From the NCBI RefSeq assembly GCF_035046485.1, contig NC_085138.1, positions 43,745,464 to 43,809,463 on the forward strand: a stretch of 64,000 nucleotides of DNA. The letters are read 5' to 3'. The position numbers and the translations under genes are program-made. The DNA is from Aedes albopictus. Taxonomy: Eukaryota > Arthropoda > Insecta > Diptera > Culicidae. Below the pieces are notes generated by a model. That model made no database searches. It was not told where the DNA came from and saw only the letters and a program-made list of their open reading frames with translations. Below, piece by piece: positions 45,236 through 56,399 of the stretch (positions are counted from its first letter, which is position 1; each line of letters opens with the position of its first letter).

Positions 45236-45908
45236 ACATCGAGTTCTGCGTGTGGCTGTACTTTTTTCCTCTCCGGCTTTCCACCCGCCTTTGCCGGACG
45301 CTTCTTGGGTCGCGTCTCCTCGGCAGGTTTCGACCATGCAGCTCGAGCCGTAGGGCGGTTCGACCTCTCCGCTATGGCTCCGATGAGCTGCATGTTTTCG
45401 TGCTGCGTCGTCGCATTGTCAGCAAAGAGGAAGCTGTCTGTTTGGGAAGACCGCTCCTCCTTGCTCGCATCAGCCGCACTCCTCACTTCGACCAGGAGAT
45501 CATACTCCTTCTTGGCCAGAGTCAGCGATTTGTGGAGTTTCAGCAGGTCATGTTTCAGGTCCTTGCTGATGGTATGGTAGTCCGTCCGCTCGTGTCCAGC
45601 TGTTCGACAACTTCCAACATCTTTGGTAGACCGCTCCTGTTGCGGTTCTGCGCCCGTGTGAGGTCCGCGCCTTCTCGGCTGGTGCTGCACTGTCTCTTGC
45701 TTCCCCTGTTGAACCTGCTGCCATCTGCTCGCTGGTGGGTGGTGTAGTGGCGTAGTGGCGATCTCGCCAGTCCTTCTTGCGCGAACGGATTGAACGCCTC
45801 TGCGCCTCCACCCTCGATCACATTGTTGTTGTTCATGGATTTGGTAGTCATTTCTGTTGGGTCCCCCTTAGAGATACTATTCATTACTGGAAATGAAGTA
45901 GTCACCAA
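45166..45908 (-). pseudogene. Broken ORF1 (Gag-like) of a non-LTR retrotransposon
   Basis: The minus strand carries two overlapping frames that together make about 240 residues. The first (from 45908) opens with MVTTSFPVMNSISKGD and is rich in Gly, Arg, Ser and Thr. The second continues as a helical, probably coiled-coil stretch (DLKHDLLKLHKSLTLAKKEYD), then SSQTDSF, then a basic C-terminal tail (RPKKRPAKAGGKPERKK). The frame change falls at a 5-bp tandem duplication, ATGGT ATGGT on the plus strand at 45569-45578. I see no CCHC zinc knuckle, so the ORF1 assignment rests on overall character and on the upstream UTR-like sequence. The C-terminus runs into the inverted repeat at 45062-45235. It could instead be another transposon protein. 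Confidence 0.5.
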
Positions 45909-46288
45909 TGATCCTGGTGGTTATCTTTGCAAGCAAGGAGGCCACCCGAGGGTTGGCCCAGCAGGCCCTTATGGGGACTGGGTTCAGAGCCGGATTAGCG
46001 TTAATCAGGAGTGTTCATCTGAACCTACTTCCACCCAGTTAGTTGCCTAAGCTTGGCACAGGTCAGGAAGGTACCTCAAGGCCACAACACGGTTTTATGG
46101 GACGGAAGATAACGCTGACATTAGCCCATCCGCGGTTTCAAGTCAGTGTCACCCGACCTTACTAAAAGGATAGAATGCCGTTGCTACCAGCTCACTTGTG
46201 CATAGTTACATAAGTGTGTACAATCTCAATTATCAATTACAAAGCATGACCAGTAGACTGGCCCAAATACAGAAATGTCGAAAAATTC
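45909..46288. other. Probable 5' UTR of the ORF1-bearing element, plus unassigned sequence
   Basis: G+C-balanced sequence upstream (on the minus strand) of the ORF1 start, without repeats. The element's 5' end may lie near 46170 (AGGTCGGGTGACACTGACTT on the minus strand), but no boundary signal is seen. Confidence 0.35.
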
Positions 46289-47222
46289 CACGGGGCACCC
46301 TCTAGAATCGTGCCTTTGGATGAGAAGAACAATCTGTGCAAGATTCAACTCAATCGGTTGAAAACTGAGCTGGCGCAAATGAGTTGAAGGTTTGTATGGG
46401 ATGTTCAGTCCAAATATATGGGAAATTGGATGACCTCCAGTCTCTCATCCAGCATGCCGGTTTGGAGAGTTCGATTTGGCTCAGAATTGAAAGAACCCAT
46501 GTAACAATGATAGCTGAATAACAGCTTATTCAGCCAAAATTTTCAAAATCAAGCTTAAGTGCGGCTTATTCATCTGTTGTACAGCGATAATGTTTGTTGG
46601 GAATGGTAGTTGATACCCTGAAGAACAACTTTGTAAAAGATCGTATCATGGTAAAACTAAATTTAGTTGCGGTTTCGGCCAACCAAAGCAGGATGAGGAC
46701 ATCTTTCCCCGTTTACTCTCGGTTGTTATATGCAGCACGTGTTTGTCGGTGTTAGCTTGCGCGCTACATCATAGGCAGCTATGTAATTCTTTATTGTCTC
46801 GATACCCATCCACGTGCGTGAGCAATGGAAATGAAGGACAACATAGCCGCCTATGATGTAGTGAGCAAGTTTCGAACGGAAAACACGTGCTGCATGTAAC
46901 AACCGAGTGTAAACTGGGGAAGATGTCCTCATCCTGCTTTCGTTGGCTGAAACCGCATCTAAATTTAGTTTTATCGTGATATGGTCTTCTACAAAATTGT
47001 TCATTATGGTATCAACTACCATTCTTTCAATTCTGAGCCAAATCGAACTCGCCAAACCGGCGTGCTGTATGAGAGACTGGATGTCATCCAATTTCCCAAA
47101 TATTTGGACTGAATATCCCATACAAACCTTCAACTCATTTGCGCCAGCTCAGTTTTCAACCGATTGAGCTGAATCTTTCACATCTTCTCATCCAAAGGCA
47201 CGATTCTAGAGGGTGCCCCGTG
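46289..47222. mobile_element. Foldback element, 934 bp
   Basis: The ends CACGGGGCACCCTCTAGAATC and the matching complement at 47202-47222 lead into inverted arms of roughly 380-480 bp (GATGAGAAG, CTGAGCTGGCGCAAATGAGTTGAAGG, ATTGGATGACxTCCAG, GGTTTCGGCCAAC, GATGAGGACATCTTCCCC). The left arm is longer because a 106-bp MITE is inserted at 46496. No coding capacity. AATT lies outside both ends but is itself palindromic, so the duplication is not certain. Confidence 0.85.
46496..46601. mobile_element. MITE, 106 bp, CCCA...TGGG ends, inside a foldback element
   Basis: The ends CCCATGTAACAATGATAGCTG and the complement of CAGCGATAATGTTTGTTGGG are imperfect inverted repeats. AA is present on both sides. 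The opposite arm of the host foldback reads AGAATGGTAG uninterrupted (as complement), which gives the empty site and indicates a 2-bp duplication. Confidence 0.8.
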
Positions 47223-47489
47223 AATTTTGAAAACTTTTTTTTGTGTCATACAAATGGGGGCCGGTCTAATGACCAGCATACCACAATCAGGAACTTGCTG
47301 GCGTAGTTTCTGATGTGCCCGAGGCACTCCTAGCTGGGCTGTGACACTTTGGAAACGGTGCCATGTCGCTTGTACAGAGTTGCTTCCGGATGTGTGGAAT
47401 TTCTCAAGAGGCCTAGCAGAGCCCACTGCTGGGCTTCAGCCACGCCTAGGCTTACTCCGCCTTGTTACTCGGTCACCTCCTGGCGCTGG

Positions 47490-47795
47490 TCTAGAACACA
47501 AGACCATAACTTCGGAACGCCTTGGCTGATCCGCACCATTTTCAATAGCAAACAATGCGGTAAAAATCTGGTTCGATTCAAACTATAATCCATAAAATCG
47601 GCCAATAGAAACTGCCTTGAAAGTGAGTGAACTTTTTTGGTGCACAGACATACATACACACATACAGACATTATCCTAATTCGTCGATGTGAGTAGATTG
47701 ATGTATGTGACTCGACTCTTCGAGCCTTCTATCGAAAATTCGTTTTTTGAGTGAACATATAGCCTTTGGTGTACGAGAAAGGCAAAAATCATTCT
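47490..47795 (+). mobile_element. Terminal module of the family at 21832-23830
   Basis: CATAACTTCGGAACGCC...AGCAAACAATGCGGTAAAA and CGGCCAAT...TGCCTTGAAAGTGAGTGAACTTT are shared with 53290-53490. The second half (ACATACAGACATT...TTCGTCGA...CGAGCCTTCTATCGAAA) matches the complement of the opening module at 21832-22015. It ends GTACGAGAAAGGCAAAAA. A microsatellite-like CATACATACACACATACAGACA links the two halves. Confidence 0.65.
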
Positions 47796-48239
47796 GAAGA
47801 AATTTCTACTGGAATTTTTAAAGCAAAAGACAGAAGATCTGAAGGAAAAAAAGCTTCAATTTTTTTCTAGGATGAATTAGTAAAACTTGATGTTTAAAGA
47901 TTAAACGAATAGCCCGCTGCAATTAATTAGGTTTTACATGAACTGACACCAGATTACAGTAATATTTTTGAAATCATGTCGTGATTTGGTAACAGGCGTC
48001 GGGATCAAATTGCAAATAGTTCGTTATTAAATTCGAGAAACTTCGAGTTTTCTCCATTGTGCCAATTGGGGAAACATTCCTGTGCGCTGAGGTCAAGAGA
48101 GAGACGTAAATAAATGGAGAAGAAAAAACGAGCCCTGAGTGAATGGTGATTGATTGCCTCTGCCATCTTTTTGACTAGTTTGAATATCACGTGCTTCTCG
48201 GGAGCGGAAAAAAACGAAGACAAAAGGCTGCTAGGAGTT
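47796..48239. other. Unassigned sequence
   Basis: No gene, repeat unit or transposon end recognised. Confidence 0.35.
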
Positions 48240-49560
48240 AGGTTTGGGGCGTGGGGGCTTATACATACATACTGTGACTAACGAATTAAGAAGGCAGAGA
48301 AGCTGACGAGCGTGACGATGACGACGACGGCGACCACGACGATCTGCCTGCGAGGAGAACCCCACGTGTGGTGATGTATATGATCATCATCTCACGGCAC
48401 TCAGTCAGTGGCTCAGCAGTGTGTTGCAAATTTAATTAGTTCATGCTGGTCGTCTTGATGATGATGGGGTGGAATTCATCAGCCTCGACTCCAGGGGAAC
48501 TAGGCACGTTTTGTTCGAGATCTGGATTCCGACGACACGGAGAGATCAAGTTGCGTTACTCCACAGGAGGGAAGTGGTTCATTAAAAACTTTGATCTACA
48601 CGTCTTCATGGGAAAATCTGACGTCTGGTAGGCAGTGATTTCTCCCTGGCGCGATAAGAGACGAATTTTTGCCGAAAGCCCAATTAAATTCGCCCACCGG
48701 AGCGTGCTTTGAACACATCCCCAGAGATATACCGTTTATCGTGTACACCCCTTTTTTGTCGTCCCCCAGTTGCAGAATCTGTAACACGCGCCGAACCGGC
48801 TTATCACAAGCATCACTTCTCGGCCCGGCGATCAAGAAACAACACGGCGCGAAGCCCAGACCAGACCAGTACGGACCCCTAATTAATTGTTAGCAACTGA
48901 TTATGAAAAATTGCAACCAATTTGCTGCCACGCAAATCGATCGAGCGCAATCGACGCCGGACAACCGACACATAATCAAGCCGATTATGCATCGATGCAA
49001 CACCATCCATCCATCCATCCTTTCGATGGATGAGGACGACGAGGACCAGAGGGTGGGCTGGTGGCGTGCTCTCACACACGTACATGTGTCTAGACGTCAC
49101 GATCGAAACAAAAAAAAAAAGCGCCAATTATTTCCACCTCAAAACAAATACCTTACGCGCTGGCTCGCGCGATGCGATGATGGTGGTTGGTTCGTTCGAT
49201 GGCCTAGCACTCGCCAAACCTAAAGAAACTGACATGCAAACGAGAATGAGCGATTGAGAGAGAGTTAGGTTGTAGTGTGATCAGCAGCAGCAGCACCACA
49301 CCGATCTCCTTCGACGGTGTCGTCGTCGTCGTCGTCGTTGTCGACGACGTCGGCGTTGTAGTGTGTGCAGCCCCATATTTGGAGGAAAGTAATTAACGTG
49401 GACTAGGGGGCTGGTCGGTGTGTGGTGTAGCTCTATGCCTACAATCAACGGCCGAGCCGGGCCGGGCCAGGCTGAGGACGACTACCACGACGGTATGAGG
49501 GAGAGAATCAACGGTGCATTTCGCGAGACATACCAAACCCACAAAAAATGAGCCTCACTA
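48240..49560. other. Unique island with trinucleotide runs
   Basis: Repeat-free apart from GAC/GTC triplet runs (about 48310 and 49317-49350), CCATCCATCCATCC near 49005 and CAGCAGCAGCACCAC near 49282. AT-rich homeodomain-like sites (CTAATTAATTG at 48879, GTAATTAACG near 49390) sit in G+C-rich sequence. Frames of 60-106 codons overlap on both strands with no recognised motif. Candidate conserved non-coding block. Confidence 0.45.
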
Positions 49561-50400
49561 TGGGTTTTAGAAAAAAAAATAGCTGGTTGGGATCTATTCA
49601 CCTAATGGTTACTGTAGGTAACTGTGCTTTTCGCTACTATTTAGAGCTGAATTACAATCTTTGATAATTTAAAGTTGTAATGCCAGTTATTAAAAAGAAA
49701 AATTCAATTAGAATAAGCTTATTGATTAAATTTTATTGGTTTTTTATTAAGTATTTGTCCATCAGAAATCTGTTCAAGAACTTCTATTAAAGCTTCACTA
49801 AGAACTTCAACAAGATTTTAATTAAAAGTTTTTCTATCTTAGAATCCTTAGCATTTTTTTTCATTGTTTGTGCAAACTATGTTATTAAGATTGCCTCTAG
49901 GATTTTGTTTATAAAAATTTCAGCTACCCAAGTGTTTTTGCTAACACATATCATAAACATGGGAAGCGCATGACCTTTACTAACTCTTTTTCTACTGCCT
50001 TTCTCAGCAAGATCTCCTGAGATTTTTTTCAAGAAATTTCTGAAGGAATCCCTAGAGAATTTGCCCGAGGAATTACATAACAAAATCCTACATGAGTTCT
50101 TGGAAGAATCCCCTCAGTAATTTAAGAATGAATCCTTTTTGAAATCTCTGGAAAAACCACTAGAGGAATTCTTGGAATAATTCCTGGAGTAATTCCTGAA
50201 AGAAATATCGAGGAATTCCTATTGAAAACTATGAAGAAATACCTGTTGAGATATCAGATGAAATTCCTGGAAAAAGAAACCTTGGAGGAATTTCTAAGTG
50301 CTGGGATAATATCTGAAGCAATACTAGGAGGAAGCACAACAGAAATGGCTTGAATTCCAGAATTCCCAGTAACAGTATCGGTGATCAGGGGTAATAACGT
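49561..50400. repeat. AT-rich sequence grading into a degenerate GGAATTCCTGGA array
   Basis: From about 49740 to 50340 the sequence takes on the AAGGAATCCCTAGAGAATTTG-type character of the arrays at 9740 and 33170. The part before it is unassigned. Confidence 0.55.
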
Positions 50401-51469
50401 AAAAAGTTAGTAGGAAACTAAATGTATGCTATGTTATTCTAGGAAATCAGAATCATTATATACTTTAGAAATAAATTATCAATTTCACGTGTAGCAAAAA
50501 ACTCGTGTAAGTATAGTAAAAACCTAGATTTTTTCCGAAGACAGTTTGACTCTATCTTTAAAATTGTATGAGATATATTTGTTGTTTTTCGATTTTTTAA
50601 GGGGATTTTTGGAGTCGATTTATTCCTATATAAAAAATAACGTTCTCGTAATTTTTGCTCCAAATTTGGCTTTATAAGTGTAGAAGGCCACTTGCCGCTA
50701 AAAGAACTTTTTTATTGTACCAATTCCATGATATATACGCATTTCAAGACATCGTTGTTTTTTAGCCAAAATAGCCCATAACATTTGAATGACAAGACCT
50801 ACCAACATGCAATGTTCAGAACAAATATACGTCATTACTTGCTCTTCAAATGCTACGAAGCTTACATCCTCGAAGAAGTCAAATAAAAAAGTTATTGTGA
50901 AAACATCGTTTTTGGGAGGACCACCCTAATCGAAACTTAAAATTGACCTACTAATTGAGGTCTAGAAAAAAGGTGTCTTCGAAAAAGTTGCTTGAAATAG
51001 TATTGTCTACTACTTTGCTCAAAAACTCGATCACATATGACTAAACATTAAAAAGTTTCATTCCAGATTTGAGTTAAGACGAGGACCACCCTAATCGAAA
51101 AAAATGGAAAAAGATGCTGCAAACAAATGCAAACAACCTCTCCGAAGATACGAAACGCTTAAAATTAACGATAAAAGAAAATGTTTTTTTTTATCTGCTG
51201 AAACGTGGATTTGGACCATTGTGCATTGTACTTTAAAAAATGTATGTCATTAATATATTCTTAAAAGCTCGGTAATATGGCTTATTGAATTAATGGCCGA
51301 AAAATTAAAAATGCATTTCTTAGAATCATTTTTGTAAGATTGTAAGAAACTTCGCCAGGAATTTTTCACCAATTACAAAAATAAGATTCTGGTGAGAAAA
51401 AAAATTAAAAAATCTCAAAAATTAAAAAAGGCAATAAAAGTTAAAAAAAAAACTTTTTAATCCACCTAG
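50401..51469. other. Unassigned AT-rich sequence
   Basis: GGACCACCCTAATCGAAA occurs twice (about 50919 and 51083), recalling the GGACCACCCTATATG motif of the foldback element at 53492. No gene or complete element recognised. Confidence 0.4.
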
Positions 51470-53165
51470 CAGTGATGGCGCCTTACTCGTGCTTTCGAAA
51501 GCCCATTTCAACAAAATTCAAGTGACATGCTGATGTACATATTTGAGCCTTGAGCTCTTGAAAAAAAAAACAGCAATCTTGAATTTTGAGCCGCCATTTT
51601 GGATTTAATTCCGGCATCTTGGAAATTCTGGTCGCCATTTTACGACTCCAGACTTCTTCCCCATAACAGATATGCCCATATTGAATGGTTTTAGAGCTCA
51701 AAACTCAATTAAACAGCCGCAATAATAAATTTTGAGACGCCATCTTGAGTATTCTGATCGCCATTTTTGAACCTCGGTTGCCTTCCCATAACAAATATAC
51801 ACATGTTTTGAGGTTATGGCTTTCAGTCTTGGAAGAAAAACTAAAAAACGGATTGTTAAGTCTTCATGAAGACTTAACAATCCGTTTTTGAGTTTTTCTT
51901 CCAAGACTGAAAGCCATAACCTCAAAACATAAGATCAACAGTCGATTCCCCAACAAATATACACATATTGAATGGTTTTAGAACCTAATTCTCCATTAAA
52001 AAGCCACCATCTTGAAATTTGAGACGCCATCTTAGATATTTTGGTCGCCATCTTGGATATTTTAATTGTCATTTTTAGACTCCTGACATCTTTCCAATAC
52101 CAAATATACCCATATGGAATGGTTTTAGAGCCTAAAATTTCATTAAACAGCCGCCATCTTGAATGTTGAGCCGCTATCTTGGATTTTCGAACGCCATCTT
52201 GGATACTCTGGTCGTCATTTTCCAACCCTGGACATCTTCCTCGTACCAAATATACCCATATTAATTGGTTTGAGCGCCTAAAACTCCATTAAACAGCCGC
52301 CATCTTGAATATGAAGCCGCCATTTTGGATTTAAGAGCGCCATTTTGTATATTCTGGTCGCCATTTTTGGAGTCCTGGCATCTTCCTCATACTGAATATA
52401 CCCATAGTACATTATTTTAGGGTAAAAAACCATGGAATAGCCGCCATCTTGAATCTGGAGTCGCCATCTTGGGTGCAGACTTAAACTTGGATATTCTGGT
52501 CGTCATTTTTTTGGACTCCGGACATCTTACCCATATCATATATATTTACATTACATGGTTTTAGAGCCTAAAACTTTATTAAACAGTCACTATCTTGAAT
52601 TTTGAGCCATCATTTTGGATTCCAGACCGCCATCTTTGATATTCTGGGCACCATTTTTGAAGTCTAGAATTCCCTTGCTTCTTCCCCATACGAAATATAC
52701 ACATATTTTATGGTTATGTCCTAAAATTCAATTAAACAGTCGCCATCTTGAATTTTGAGATGCCATCTTGAATATTTTAATCGTCATTTTTGGACTCCAG
52801 ACATCTTCCCCATACCAAATATACCAAAATATATTGCATGGTTGAAGAGCCTAAAAGTCCATTAAACAACTGCCAAATTGAATTTTGAAACGCAATATTG
52901 GATTTTAGATCGCCATCTGGGATATTCTGGACGCCATTTTGGGAGTCCAGACTTCTTCTTCATTTCAAATATACCCATATTGCAGGTTATAAAGCCTAAA
53001 ACACAGTTAAACAGCCGCCATGTTGAATTTGGAGCCGTCATCTTGGATTTTAGGCCGTCATCTCGGATATTGTGGTTGCCATTTTTTGGACTCCGGAAAT
53101 CTTTCTCGCACCAAACATATTGCATAATTTTAGAGCCTAAAACTCCATTAAACATCCCCGACATC
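51470..53165. repeat. 145-bp satellite (GCCGCCATCTTGAAT type), about 11 units
   Basis: Units begin near 51706, 51993, 52141, 52289, 52433, 52576, 52730, 52859 and 53005 (spacing 129-154 bp). Each carries CATTAAACAGCCGCCATCTTGAA, CGCCATTTTTGGACTCCxGACATCTTCCCCATACC and AAATATACCCATATTGxATGGTTTTAGAGCCTAAAA. GCCATCTTG recurs two to four times per unit, so the unit itself is built of smaller repeats. The 287-bp gap between the first two starts holds the snap-back palindrome at 51803-51930. Confidence 0.9.
51803..51930. repeat. Snap-back palindrome, 64-bp arms, no spacer
   Basis: ATGTTTTGAGGTTATGGC...AAGTCTTC is followed at once by its reverse complement, centred between 51866 and 51867, with a single mismatch in 64 bp. 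It lies inside one unit of the 145-bp satellite. Confidence 0.97.
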
Positions 53166-53289
53166 GTGGAATTTCAGGTCTCCAGTGTTGATTCATACAC
53201 AAAATTCGTCAACCATGCTAAAGGTAACAAAAATCGCCGCAGTTTGATGTGCCGCATGATGGGGCTTGGTTCAATGTTGTTTATGACCA

Positions 53290-53490
53290 GTTATACCGGT
53301 GCTGGTCCGGATCACTGAAATGGACATAACTCCGGAACGCCTAGACCATTTTTGATAGCAAACAATGCGGTAAAATTCCAGTTCGATTCGAGCTATAATC
53401 CAAAAAATCGGCCAATGGGAAATGCCTTGAAAGTGAGTGAACTTTCTTTGCGCACAGACATACATACACACACATACATACACATATACA
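53290..53490 (+). mobile_element. Terminal module, partial copy
   Basis: It shares ACTCCGGAACGCC, AGCAAACAATGCGGTAAAA and TGCCTTGAAAGTGAGTGAACTTT with 47490-47650, and ends in a CATACATACACACA run where the foldback element at 53492 begins. Confidence 0.65.
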
Positions 53491-53491
53491 G

Positions 53492-54551
53492 CCATTCCAT
53501 AGAAAAACGATATAGTGCATCTCCGATTGTCGTGAAACTTGGTGGGCTTGTGGTTCTTCGGAAATAATTAGACCCGTATTTTTCTCTTTCGTCATTAGGG
53601 TGACCAATTTTCATATAGGGTGGTCCAAAAAACAAGGTTTCTACAAACTAAAAATTTTCAAAAAATCGTAACTTTTGAACCATTTGACCGATTTTAAACT
53701 TCTTTTTTTTGTTTCAAAAGCTATTGAATTGTAGTTTCTAGGAAAAATACGTTTAATGTATTGCAAATATATTAGTTTTTTCACGTTGGTCTCGGGATTA
53801 AAGAGGTACCCTGGCTTTATATTTTTATCAGAAAATTCAGGAAATTTGGCGTAACATATCAAAAATCAGAAATGTATGTTGTTTTGTTTTCGAGATATGA
53901 TTTTTTGAATATAGAGAGTCATATATTTTAGTACTAGCTACCCTAAAATTGCTTGAAATTGCAAATTCTCATAAAACTATGCATAGTATTGCTTTTTAAA
54001 GTGATTCCTGGTGGTTTTGTATCCATAATATTATAAGGAATCAAAATATAATCAAATATAAAAAAGTGTCTTGTATGGGAAAATTTGACCTTTTATTTTC
54101 AAAAAATCATAGCTCAAAAACTAAAAAAACATACAGCTCTGATTTTTTAATATGTTACGCCAAATTTCTTGAATTTTCTGATAAAAATATAAAACCAGGG
54201 TACCTCTTTGGTCCCGAGACCATGAAAACGTGAAAATACTAATATATTTGCATATTTTCTAGTATTCTTTACATTTTAGCCCCTTTAACATGTTTTTCCT
54301 GAAAACTACAATTCAATAGCTTTCAAACAAAAAAAAAAAGAAGTTTAAAATCGGTCAACTGGTTCAAAAGTTACGATTTTTTGAAAATTTTTAGTTTTGA
54401 AAAACCTTAATTTTTTGGACCACCCTATATGAAAATTGGTCACCCTAATGACGAAATAAAAAAATACGGGTCTAATTATTTCCGAAGAACCACAAGCCCA
54501 CCAAGTTTCACGAAAATCGGAGATGCACTATATCGTTTTTCTATGGAATGG
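53492..54551. mobile_element. Foldback element, 1060 bp
   Basis: The ends CCATTCCATAGAAAAACG and the complement of CTATGGAATGG open long inverted arms of about 480 bp. These include CCACAAGCCCACCAAGTTTCACG (complement on the left), GGTGACCAATTTTCATATAGGGTGG, GATTTTAAACTTCTTTTTTTTG and GGTACCxTGG. The centre lies near 54022. No coding capacity and no clear target duplication. A small frame at 53641-53862 lies in the arm and is not a gene. Confidence 0.88.
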
Positions 54552-54689
54552 TTTGAGTTTTGGTCTCTCATGCTTATAATTATATAAGTAAATCTAAAAA
54601 ATCATTCAAATTCATAAGCATTTACAATCTATTACTAGTATAGGCCTAGTTTTGAATAAATCTTACCATTTTGAAACGCCTTGCACGCC

Positions 54690-54807
54690 CTTGAATTTTA
54701 TGTGGACCACTTTCGTCCATACAAATTTGTTTGGACCGTAGACTTTGGCCAGACCAACCCCACGGTCCACCCCCCTCTCCGAGTCTACGTAGTTTATGGA
54801 CAGGCCC
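54690..54807. mobile_element. MITE fragment of the GGGxC...CATAAACxACGTAGAC family
   Basis: The right end (complement GGGCCTGTCCATAAACTACG, then TAGACTCGG) and the interior GTAGACTTTGGCCAGACC and CGTCCATACAAAT match the element at 26231-26387. The left end is decayed. Confidence 0.6.
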
Positions 54808-54901
54808 TTATGCAGCCCCCTGAAATCCACTGAAACTGCTCGTATTCTGTCACAAACCCCACCGAGATCCCTACAGACTTCCGTATAAATTTCAATACAT
54901 T

Positions 54902-55179
54902 CTACTTCTTCTTCATCTTCCTCTTCTTTATGGCACATCGTCTCCAATAGGGCTTGGCCTGCCTCGCTTTAACTTATAGTGTTCTTTGAGCATTTCCCTA
55001 GTTATTAATTGGAGGGCTTTCTTTGCCTGTCATTGCATGAATTTGTACATTGTGTGGCAAGTACAATGATACACTACGCCCAGGGAGACGGGAAAATTTT
55101 CCCGGCCGGATCTTGAATCGAACCCGCCATCTCCGGATTGGCGAACCATAGCCTTAACCACTAGGCTAACTGGAGATCC
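54902..55179 (-). mobile_element. tRNA-derived SINE
   Basis: On the minus strand the element begins GGATCTCCAGTTAGCC. The A box is TAGCCTAGTGGTTAAGGC and the B box GGGTTCGATTCA. A body with GGGAAAATTTTCCCG, GTATCATTGTACTTGCC and AAAGCGAGGCAGGCCAAGCCC follows, then a (GAA)n-like tail at 54902-54929. The acceptor stem does not pair, so it is not a tRNA gene. This SINE differs from the one at 40276. No target duplication was found. Confidence 0.88.
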
Positions 55180-55214
55180 TTTGTGACTTTGGGGTGTGAT
55201 TTTTTGACAGTGAT

Positions 55215-55365
55215 CCCAAGTACTCTTAACCATAGCAACATTTTTCAGTCAAGGGACCAGAAGAGGTTCTTAAAACCATCATAAAACTAAAATAAAATGT
55301 ATTAAGTTTTATAACGGTTCTGAAAACCTCTTTAAGACTAATCGGCCATCAAAATGATACTTGGG
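55215..55365. mobile_element. MITE with CCCAAGTA ends, 151 bp
   Basis: CCCAAGTA and its complement near TACTTGGG bound an interior with AGAGGTTCTTAAAACCATCATAAAAC and AAAATGTATTAAG. Diverged relatives lie at about 60477-60610 and 61740-61900 (AGAGGTTCTTAAAGTCGTGATAAAACC). Confidence 0.6.
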
Positions 55366-55619
55366 AAAGTAAGGCTGGAGGATCTTCTGAAAGTTTTTAG
55401 TTTTGGTACTTATTTAAATTGGTGCTCATTGATATGAAAGGATGTGTTCGTGTGCTCCAGAACTACGCTGTAATAAAGATCTTAAGATCTACAGGAGTAA
55501 CGAAAATTTTGAAGGTAATTTTCGATTCCGGTACATGTTCAAACAGAATCTTAAGTCTTTGCTACATGGCTAGAAGCTTTATATTTTTCTACTAGCAGCG
55601 ATAACCACCGGCTAGATTT

Positions 55620-56220
55620 TCGAGTATAAGAATAGTAACCCCACAGCTACAGCTTCAAAACCCTCCACCACCGAACAATTTGCATACTAATTGATAAAAT
55701 CCTGTTATTAGGCTTAACATAGAGTTGTTGCTGCTGCTGCTGCAGCAGCACCACAGAATCCACCGCGCAGTCCGTTTGCAGTGTGTTGCAGCTCCACCGT
55801 TGTTGCACTGACCTACCTTATTGGATGCTCGTGTCGGTCTCACTTGGTCAACCGCTGGCTGACTGGCTGACTGACTGCTCTGGTTGTTGGTCTTGTTGTC
55901 CGGGGGTCTGTGTTCAGGGAGAAAAAAAAAACAGAACAAAAAAATGAAACACATTAGACCACATTATTTGATTCGGCAAATGGGTATATTGGGTATGTGT
56001 ATGTGTGCATGCGTGTGTGTGTGCGAGCGAATGCGTTCAAACTCCGAGGTTCAAGCTGCTGCTGCTGCTGTCTTGAAAAACAAATTAACTCTAGTGTGAA
56101 AAATAACAGTTCGGTGAAGGGAAAGAAGAACTGTGGGGAGGGAGAAAAAATGTGCGCACGAGCCGCGCAAATTTGGGCACGCGCGCGCCCAATTTTGACG
56201 CTTTCAGCGGTAGGCTAAGA
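55620..56220. other. Unique island with CTG/CAG runs
   Basis: Contains GTTGCTGCTGCTGCTGCAGCAGCACC at about 55735-55762 (a CTG run meeting CAG triplets) and CTGCTGCTGCTGCTG near 56056. Open frames of up to 99 codons are low-complexity and not supported as genes. Confidence 0.4.
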
Positions 56221-56399
56221 ATAGTGTTCAAGTTTTTTTCTTCAGGTAATGGCCAATTGCAGCGAAAATAGATGCTTGAGGATAATCTTAGGGTAGGTAT
56301 TTGTGATCGTCAGATTTGGGTGTATAAATCTTCATTGAGGTCATTTCAGGGTACATAAGAACTCCAATGGAGGTCCCTGTAGCCACAATGGTAAAGGCG

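Noticed and set aside
48903..49257. Overlapping plus-strand frames of 106 and 75 codons
   Set aside because: Two phases are open over the same DNA, the products are low-complexity, and the other strand is equally open.
53641..53862. 73-codon minus-strand frame
   Set aside because: It lies wholly within one arm of the foldback element and has no recognised motif.
55100..55179. tRNA gene on the minus strand
   Set aside because: Same reason: a tRNA-like head joined to a SINE body with a GAA-rich tail.
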